A stretch of DNA of 64,000 nucleotides from Xylogone sp. PMI_703 (taxonomy: Eukaryota > Ascomycota > Leotiomycetes): contig JAJTUQ010000004.1 of assembly GCA_021399445.1 (NCBI GenBank), positions 1,240,001 through 1,304,000 of the forward strand, given 5' to 3'. Of this stretch, positions 56,982 through 64,000 are shown in pieces (the stretch's first letter is position 1; each line of letters begins with the position of its first letter). The notes below the pieces were generated by a model. The model did not search any database, was not told where the DNA came from, and worked only from the letters and a program-made list of their open reading frames with translations. Position numbers and translations under genes: made by a program.

Positions 56982-58671
56982 ATGCTTGAAAACATGCTAA
57001 GCCGTTTTAAGTTATGGAAATTCTATAGAATGAAATCCGACCATATCCAGCCATCAAACCCAAGTATATCAAGTCTGGCCGAATCAGGTTTAACTGGCCC
57101 AAGTGCAGCCGTACTAAGCCCAACCATATCAAGCCCAGGAGTCAGACCTGACTACAACTATGACAGTATAACATCACAGTGGATATCTCAATATGGTTAC
57201 TCTCTATACCTAGAAGAGTTACGTCGGCATAGAACGATGATTGTCGGGGGCACGTTAGAGCACCTTAGAGTTGAGGTGGAAAAGTGCGAGGCTGGCGCAC
57301 CACCACTGCGACTAGTGAACAGCAACTCTTTGGAGTGTCAACAAGTACTAGATGACGTTAAATACGCCACCGTATCATATGTGTGGAATCAGTGGTTGGG
57401 AAAGAACATAACACATGTAGCAGCCAAGGTAGCGCGAAGGTTTGGTTTGGATTATTTGTGGATAGACGCGGTGTGTATAAAGCAGGATGACGATGCTGAG
57501 AAAGCTAGCGAGATTGCGAAGATGGGGCAGTACTATTCGAATGCGGCTCTGAACATAATTTTTATCGAGGCCAATGAAGGGCTTTCTACCGCTTGGGATA
57601 TCAGCAGACTCAAGGACGACTTCCCATGCAGCATGGACGGTTTACTTACGGTGGCTGAAGAAAAGGACACCGAGCTAAGAATGAGCCAGTGGGCTGGACA
57701 ATGCAAGAAGGGCTGCTAGCGCAGCGATCGGTCATTTGTGGCAAAGAACTCTGGAATGGTAAATTGGTAGAAATGGCATTATGCAAAGGTGACTCTGATA
57801 GTGATACATCAGAAGGTGTTAGCGTGTCACGAGAAATTGGGACACACACCACATCCTTCGGGTTGATCTAAGCAGGATTACTCTACAATCCTTCAATCAA
57901 ATATCTAACTATTCGACGTTAAGTGGGAGAACCGACCTAAATTACACCAACGTCAGCGGGATACTACTCTGTTCGCTAACATTCTGGGAAGGACGTAGAT
58001 CGATATTTCTTAAAAACTTGGATGATTGGCTATATGAGTCGCAAGATCGGATCTGCTCGCAGGAACAGGACCGAATATACGGCTTACTGGGACTTATATC
58101 CACTAATCCTCAGGTTAGTGGGCGGGCTAAAACGCTGAGGCTGGCACTCCAAGATGTAATGGAGGCAGGTCTCCTTTCGTCTAAGATCCTTATCAATCAT
58201 CCATCAAAAAGCCCTAACGGTTCCTGGATGCCAGCATGGGTTGGTGACCACAGAGTAAGGCTCGAACACAATTCTCTAGTACATTCACGGGGTATGTTAA
58301 AGCCTGGAGAAGAAGGATCTACAAAATGCTCAGGGGTCCTCATTAAAGCTCAAGTGAGGGAGCTAATTGACAAAGAAGCCACTTTTAGTTCCAAAAGCAG
58401 ACACCCAGGCACGATACTTTACCTGGTCTTAGGGGACGATGAATATGAAACTAGGGATATAGCTAACAGGGGTATATTCCATGAGCCTGGTGATGAAGTT
58501 ATATTGTTCGTAGTGGATAATGCAAAAGGTAGCTGGATTTTACATGCGATAGAAGTTGTAGAAGTCAAAGATCACTACTTTTGTAAAATAAATACTCATA
58601 CACTATATCGAGTCAAACGTTGTCTTAAACTAGGTAATGATTGGAAACAATACGAGATTACATTAATATAA
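56982..58671 (+). pseudogene. HET-domain gene with two frameshifts
   Basis: A HET protein is readable in three successive frames. Frame 1 (from ATG 56982) has KYATVSYVWNQWLG and YLWIDAVCIKQDDDAEKASEI; the following GWTMQEGLLAQRSVICG needs a shift near 57688; a second shift near 57860 leads to VDLSRITLQSFNQIS and on to SQEQDRIYGLLGLIS and the intact C-terminus at 58671. Both shifts behave as single-base losses. A 50-nt intron (GTTTAC...CCAG) could mend the first but would delete conserved residues; no intron mends the second. The N-terminus has degenerate SSL/GPS repeats. HET genes decay quickly, so this is most likely a pseudogene. Confidence 0.75.
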
Positions 58672-59075
58672 TAAAGTGTATAGTAAAGTTTTAAAAACAT
58701 TCTAAATTTCAAAAAGCTTTTATTAATATATAAAATGAATCTGGTAGAAAAGGTTTCATGGAGTCTTGAGCTTGGTGGATACGTCAGAATATGCACAGAT
58801 GCGGATTGCCTATATTACCGTTTCTAGTCGGCGAAGTACACGGTTAGGGTACGGATATCTCATGTCCTAATCCGAGTCGGTACCGAGGCCGAGGTGACAA
58901 GGAAGATGATTTGTACGAGGCCCACCAATTACAGCAATTTTTAATACTTGAGAATAATGTCCTAAAAGTATACAGCAAGCATTCTTACTTTCTATAATCA
59001 GTTCGAAGCTGTAATTTTTTATAGTCCACTACAGAGACCCCATAACTGGGATTGACTAGATCACCACTGAAAACA
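58672..59075. other. Intergenic, no gene seen
   Basis: 404 bp, AT-rich, holds the promoter of the AtuA-like gene. Confidence 0.4.
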
Positions 59076-61024
59076 ATGGCGTCTAAACGAGAGAGAGCAA
59101 TACGGATAGCGGGTGCGTATCTATATTTTTATTTTACTGCAATCATCAATACTATATTTTGTAGTATAAATAAAGGGAGCAATTTCAGCGAACAGATATG
59201 CGCTGACTCTCTTGCTACAAGGAGCATCTGGTTCCTCTAGTGATCGTCGCTCGGCCCTTGCAGATTTGGCGGCAAACTGTGATCATGATCCGGTGGACGT
59301 AATAGTTGGAGACTGGTTATCTGAAGCCAATATGACAAAGTCGGCGGGACGCTTAAAGACAGGTGAGGTTTTAACTCCCCGGGACTTTATGCGCCGTCCT
59401 CTAAACATTGGTGAGAGTAGGCTCCGGACTGGCGTATGAGCTTTCATTTATCGAAGCATTGAGCCCAGCTCTCCGAGATCTTGCCAAATACGGAATCAAG
59501 GTTGTAGTCAATGCTGGCGCATCTGACACTTTGGGGCTATATAACATTGTCTTGAAATTGGTTGAGCGGTTCAAGTTGCCACTTAAAGTTGCTTGGATCG
59601 AAGGTGATAGCGTTCTCGATGTTATCCAAAAAGAGCAACGAAATGGAGTCACCTTCCAGAGTATTTGCACCGGAGAGAAGTTAGTAGACTGGAAATTTGA
59701 CCCTATTTATGCCCATGCGTATCTAGGGGGACTTGGGATTGCAAAAGCTCTTGACTTTGGAGCAGATATTGTTGTATGTGGCAGAGTTAGTGATGCTTCC
59801 ATGGTCATTGGATCGGCTGTGTGGTGGCATAAATGGAGACATGATCAGCTTGAAGAACTGGCAAATGCTCTTATTGCAGGACATCTTATAGAGTGCTCTA
59901 CGTATGTTTGTGGAGGGAACTTCACTGGATTCAAATCTCTTCAACCTAAATCATGGCAAAATATCGGATATCCCATTGCTGAAATCTCAAAAGGGGGAGA
60001 GGTAATTATTACAAAACAGAAAAACACTGGCGGATTGGTTTCTCCTCAGACATGCACAAGTCAACTACTATACGAGATCCAAGGCCCATGGTATTTTAAC
60101 TCAGATGTCACGGCAGTCATCAACAACATCTCGTTTGAGAATCTCTCAATGGATCGGGTTGCTGTTCGAGGAGTCCAGGCTTTACCACCTCCCAGGACAA
60201 CTAAAGTAGGAATCACAGCTAGTGGAGGTTTTCAGGCCGAGGTACATTATTTCATTGTTGGACTTGATGCCAAAGAGAAAGCGAAAATGCTTGAGGAGCA
60301 AATACGGTATATCTTGCAGCCATATTTGAAGAAGTTCACGTTATTGGACTTCAGTATCATTGGATCTGTTGGTGAGGACGCCGATTCACAGAATGCAGCT
60401 ACAGTAGATTTCAGAATCTTAGCACAAACTGCTAGTAAAGAAGATCTGAAGCCTCGGTTTTTTGTCCGGCCCATCACAGATTGCATTATGCAGGCTTATC
60501 CAGGGGCTACTTTTCATCTGGATCTTCGCACGGCCTTCCCTAAGCCAATATACGAGTATTTTGTCACCCTGTTGCCGCAGTCTCTCATCCTACACAAAGT
60601 TCACATACAAGATGGTCGATCTTTTAAAATTGATTCTCCGAAGGATGATGATGAACAGTCTGTCGTCTACCCACAGCGACAGCCGTCAGAGGATGAAGCC
60701 GTTCTATCAACGGCAATGGATCCCGATATCTTCTCAAACACTGTTAGAGGTCCTTTAGGTTGGTTAGTACACGCTCGGAGCGGGGATAAGGGTAGCAATG
60801 CCAATGTAGGCTTCTGGGTTAGGCACGAGGACGAATATGACTGGCTCCGAAGTTTGTTATCTGTGAACCGAATGAAACAATTGCTTGGAAAAGAGTACAG
60901 TGGAAACAAGATTGTAAGTTATATTATCACTCCAAACGGATCTATTCCATTAGAATTAGGAGCTACGCCCAATATATCAAATATGTCGGAGAATGCTGTA
61001 CTAATACCTACAAGGATCGGGTAG
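59076..61024 (+). CDS. AtuA-like protein (acyclic terpene utilisation, DUF1446)
   Basis: 593-aa protein. Exons are 59076..59112, 59222..59362 and 59421..61024, with introns of 109 and 58 nt. The DUF1446 core shows SGSSSDRRSALADLA, VDVIVGDWLSEANM, VVNAGASDTLGLY, GADIVVCGRVSDASMVIG and ECSTYVCGGNFTGF. The C-terminal module has LVHARSGDKGSNANVGFWVR, its signature. In Pseudomonas, AtuA belongs to the citronellol/geraniol breakdown pathway; the biochemical reaction is poorly defined, and fungal copies are mostly uncharacterised. Here it is followed, tail to tail, by a peroxisomal CoA ligase, which fits acid or terpenoid catabolism (inference). Confidence 0.88.
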
Positions 61025-61614
61025 AGTTCCCGAATCTATTTGCAGTGCACTTCCTTTTGCACGATCATCTCGACCGTGGTGTTAGTTGCACAAAAACCTA
61101 CGATGTTCTGGGTAAAAATTTGGCTGAGTATCTTCGTGGAAGACACGTGGATCTGCCTGCAAGATTTTTGAATAGAGGGAAGTTGTAATTATAGGCGGCT
61201 TTCGGCGAAGCGGACCGGTTGAGGATATACTTTTCGCGGGCATACTCATATTAGATTGATTGAGAGGTTCAAACATTAGATCGCGCATTTTGACGGATAA
61301 TCCTGTTACACAGACTTAAACATGGATGGATAAGCACAATCCGGCTGTCGGATAGTTTGCCATGGGATTGACTGAGAGTATTTTTTGCTTGATGAATAAA
61401 ATATGAAACCAACTAGCACAGCTTTAGGAGTTATTATAAATCTAATTAACAATGCAATAAAGCCAAAATCATGTTACCATCACCTTGGACCTTCAATACG
61501 AGCTAAAATTTTGCAAGACAAATGTCGATATATAAAGTGCTTTTGTATTATTGCAACCTTTTATGTATAACTAAAGTCTATTGGTTATAAATATCTTCCA
61601 TGCTCGAGTCAAGT
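61025..61614. other. Convergent spacer
   Basis: 590 bp between AtuA-like and ligase 3' ends; nothing recognised. Confidence 0.4.
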
Positions 61615-63628
61615 TCATAGTTTGGATGTGGTTGAAGCCTTGCTCCCTCGAGAAGGAAGATGACGACGCATTACTTTCCCACTACCTGTGCGAGGAATTG
61701 ATCCAATAAAATACACTCCGCCGGTGAGCCATTTGTGCGGGGCGAATCTTTCTTTGACCATGTTGAAAATCTCTGTTTCCGTTACAACACCGTCTTTCCT
61801 AACTATGAATGCCCGTGGATACTCACCTCCGTCCCTGAGATTGGATGAGTAGTCAGTGGCTAAAATTCACAAAATGCGAGTAGGGGAGGATGAATGAGTG
61901 AATACTTACAACTTTGCCCCAATAACGGCGGCGTCTGCAACATCTGGGTGCGTGAGTAGGTATTGCTCGAGTTCTGCGGGCGCTACTTGCAACCCTTTGA
62001 CTTTGATAAGTTCCTAATACGATTGTTAGAATACCGTTGATCGATATAATAGTAGAGAAGGAGACCGTATCACGTACCTTTAACCGATCCACTATGAAGA
62101 TGCGGCCCCTTTCATCTATGTAGCCAATGTCACCGGTTCTCAACCACCGATGACCACCAGTTTCCACGATCGTCTCAGAAGTACCTTGAGGATTCTTGTA
62201 ATATCGTTTCATAATATTTGGTCCCGAGAGCCAGATCTCTCCAACTGCTGCACCGTCTGATGATACATCGCTGAAATCTCGGTCCCCAATTGGAACAATC
62301 TTAGCCGCACAGTTCGGGTTCAGCCAGCCTACTGCCTTTCCATCGTCCTCATCATCCGGAGCAAAACCGGAAATTGAACAAGTTGTTTCTGTCAATCCCC
62401 ACCCTTGGCGTATTGTGATGCCGGGGCGTAAATACATATTGGCAACTAATCGGCCCAACTCAGGGCTCAAAGGTGCGGAGCCACTGACAACAGTTTCAAT
62501 TGCTCTAAGATTGTATCGCTTGGGAATAGGCTGCTTAGATAGCATTGCGAGGATTGTAGGTACTGCTGTCATAAAGGTAATCCGGTAAACATCAAGATAG
62601 AGTAGATATAGCTGAACATCAAATTTAGGCATGATGAATACTTTGGCGCCACATTTTGCAGCATTTATACAATAATATGTTTGACCCTATTAGGTTGGCA
62701 AAAGATTAGCAATGTATAGAATAGAATTATAATTCTCAAACAACTCACATATGCGTGGTACATCGGAAGGGGTGCCAGCCACCTTTCTCCTGAGTTGTCA
62801 AGTCTCTCCTTGCGACTTCGCGCTTTTGGGGTATCAGCCACCATGGCACGCTTATAAAGAAGCTGGACAGAATTTGCAACTGCATTGTAATGGGTTATCT
62901 CAACTCCTTTCGGAACTCCAGTAGTTCTATACATAATGTTAGAGCCGATATTACGGCTTGCGCATGACCACGTACCCGCTGGAGTAATTGATTATGGCAG
63001 TTGTTTCCTTAGCTTCTTGAGCACTAGTGATCTTCTTCCATGTCCATGATTGGACTTCTTCCGCGGGTCTCCAAATCGATGTCCATAGAGGCACCTTGAG
63101 CGGTTCGTATTGTGATAAGTCTTCTTGTGGATCGCAAAATATAAAAACACATTTCTGGTCCAAGCCAACCCGCGATGCTGCCTCCAGAGCAATGTCAAGT
63201 CGATCGAGACTTGTTAAAACTAGCCTCGCATCAGAGTTCTGTATCTGGAATTCAAGTTCTATAGTACGTCAGAATGAAACAAGCATTTCTAAATTGGAAT
63301 ATGAGGTAATACCTGATACAGAAGCAGATGGAGAGGCTGCTGTGAATACGCAACGGGCAGCAAGGACTCCCCACAAGAGTACTGGGAAGAATAGGCGATT
63401 ACTTGAATACAAGAGTACTTTGTCGTTGGGCTGGAGCCCCATCACTTGTAGGCCGCGAGCAAATTGCTTGAGGTAGCCTTCCGCCTGGGTAAGGCTGAAG
63501 CATTTTGATGGACAGGTAGCATCAAAGTACTGTGGCGTTTCTCTCGGTTTGTCTGTCGGGCTTGAGAACACAAACGAGACGATATCAGTTACTGGTATGT
63601 CAACTTGGTACGGCGACTTAATGATCAT
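61615..63628 (-). CDS. Peroxisomal 4CL-like AMP-forming acyl-CoA ligase
   Basis: ANL-superfamily ligase of 569 aa. Exons are 63313..63628, 62976..63258, 62749..62926, 62078..62686, 61910..62013 and 61615..61834; introns of 49-75 nt are in phase. The P-loop is [17 protein letters not shown] across a junction; [29 protein letters not shown] and [15 protein letters not shown] follow; the catalytic lysine lies in [12 protein letters not shown]. The protein ends TTSKL, a textbook PTS1, so it acts in the peroxisome. It activates a carboxylic acid via an acyl-AMP to the CoA thioester. With thioesterase, AtuA-like and P450 neighbours it suggests a peroxisomal acid pathway; the substrate is unknown. 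Confidence 0.92.
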
Positions 63629-64000
63629 CTTGCAAGGTGGTATATGGAAATGAAGAACCAGATAGTTAACGTTTGAAATGAAATGTGTGAAGTAAATACT
63701 ACGACCTGCTTAGTGAAGTAAGATCTGACAAAGGCAAGCACCCATATACTTCAATAGGTACCAATGGAATAGAAGAGTTGACTGTAATACGTTGAAATAC
63801 GGTATTCAGCTGCTTCCCCGCCTTTAGTCGCACTCTGCCCGCTAATGGGAAAGAGGAGTTGATAACAGCTCTACTAAGCTGAGGTTGGCCAAAATCCGCA
63901 GTGGTTGAGCAGAACAGGCCTCGGCACCGCTTCGCAGCGGGGGAAGCCGCGGTGACCAATTAGATTGGCCGTCTAGTCTTTGAGCATAGTTCTGGTAATA
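63629..64000. other. Window end, no gene supported
   Basis: 372 bp upstream of the ligase. An 86-codon frame at 63699-63959 shows no family features. Confidence 0.4.

Noticed and set aside
57638..57687. A 50-nt intron to repair the first HET frameshift
   Set aside because: It would remove residues that align with the family just before the WTMQE block, and it leaves the second shift unexplained.
63699..63959. 86-codon minus-strand frame at the right end
   Set aside because: No motif or context; starts at a non-ATG-supported position.
1..64000. CRISPR arrays, rRNA, bacterial operons
   Set aside because: None present; spliced genes and fungal families throughout.

Overview
The window looks like a nuclear contig of a filamentous ascomycete (Pezizomycotina, possibly Eurotiomycetes; the class is inference). 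The evidence is many short GT-AG introns (about 48-110 nt), three Zn2Cys6 regulators, HET-domain and NB-ARC/TPR genes, and a Fot1/pogo-type transposon. No rRNA, tRNA or CRISPR array was seen. I rebuilt gene models by hand from reading frames and splice sites. Exon sets were accepted only when the phase closed, so most coordinates should be close but none has been tested against transcripts.

Layout. 1-4.7 kb: a Zn2Cys6 regulator (running off the left edge) divergent from an enoyl-reductase-like MDR protein, then a stand-alone FluG-type glutamine-synthetase-like gene. 5.2-7.9 kb: a decayed NB-ARC/TPR (NLR-like) gene. 8.4-18 kb: small-molecule metabolism: isochorismatase-like hydrolase, 11-exon sugar-porter MFS, TauD-type dioxygenase, formamidase and a SAM methyltransferase. 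19.6-24.3 kb: a secreted purple acid phosphatase and a HET-domain protein. 25.4-36.3 kb: a compact oxidative cluster with cytochrome P450, two divergent SDRs, an alpha/beta hydrolase, a Baeyer-Villiger monooxygenase and a Zn2Cys6 regulator, with no PKS/NRPS/terpene backbone. 36.9-44.8 kb: a group with cell-death-type domains: TPR-CHAT protease-like, DUF6594 membrane protein, a small orphan and a caspase-like C14 protein. 45.4-47.8 kb: a pogo/Fot1 element with identical 133-bp TIRs and a dead transposase. 48.3-63.6 kb: a second metabolic group with a short Zn2Cys6 protein, P450, hotdog thioesterase, a ruined and an intact AMP-forming CoA ligase (the intact one ends in the peroxisomal signal SKL), a SnoaL/NTF2-like protein, a broken HET gene and an AtuA/DUF1446-type protein.

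How the genes may work together (inference). In the 25-36 kb cluster the P450 would hydroxylate, an SDR would oxidise to a ketone, the BVMO would insert oxygen to give an ester or lactone and the hydrolase would open it, under the adjacent regulator. In the 48-64 kb group, P450 oxidation, CoA activation in the peroxisome, thioesterase and AtuA-like steps suggest breakdown or modification of a carboxylic acid, possibly isoprenoid. The HET, NLR, CHAT and caspase-like genes, several of them broken, indicate a fast-evolving accessory region linked to allorecognition or regulated cell death.
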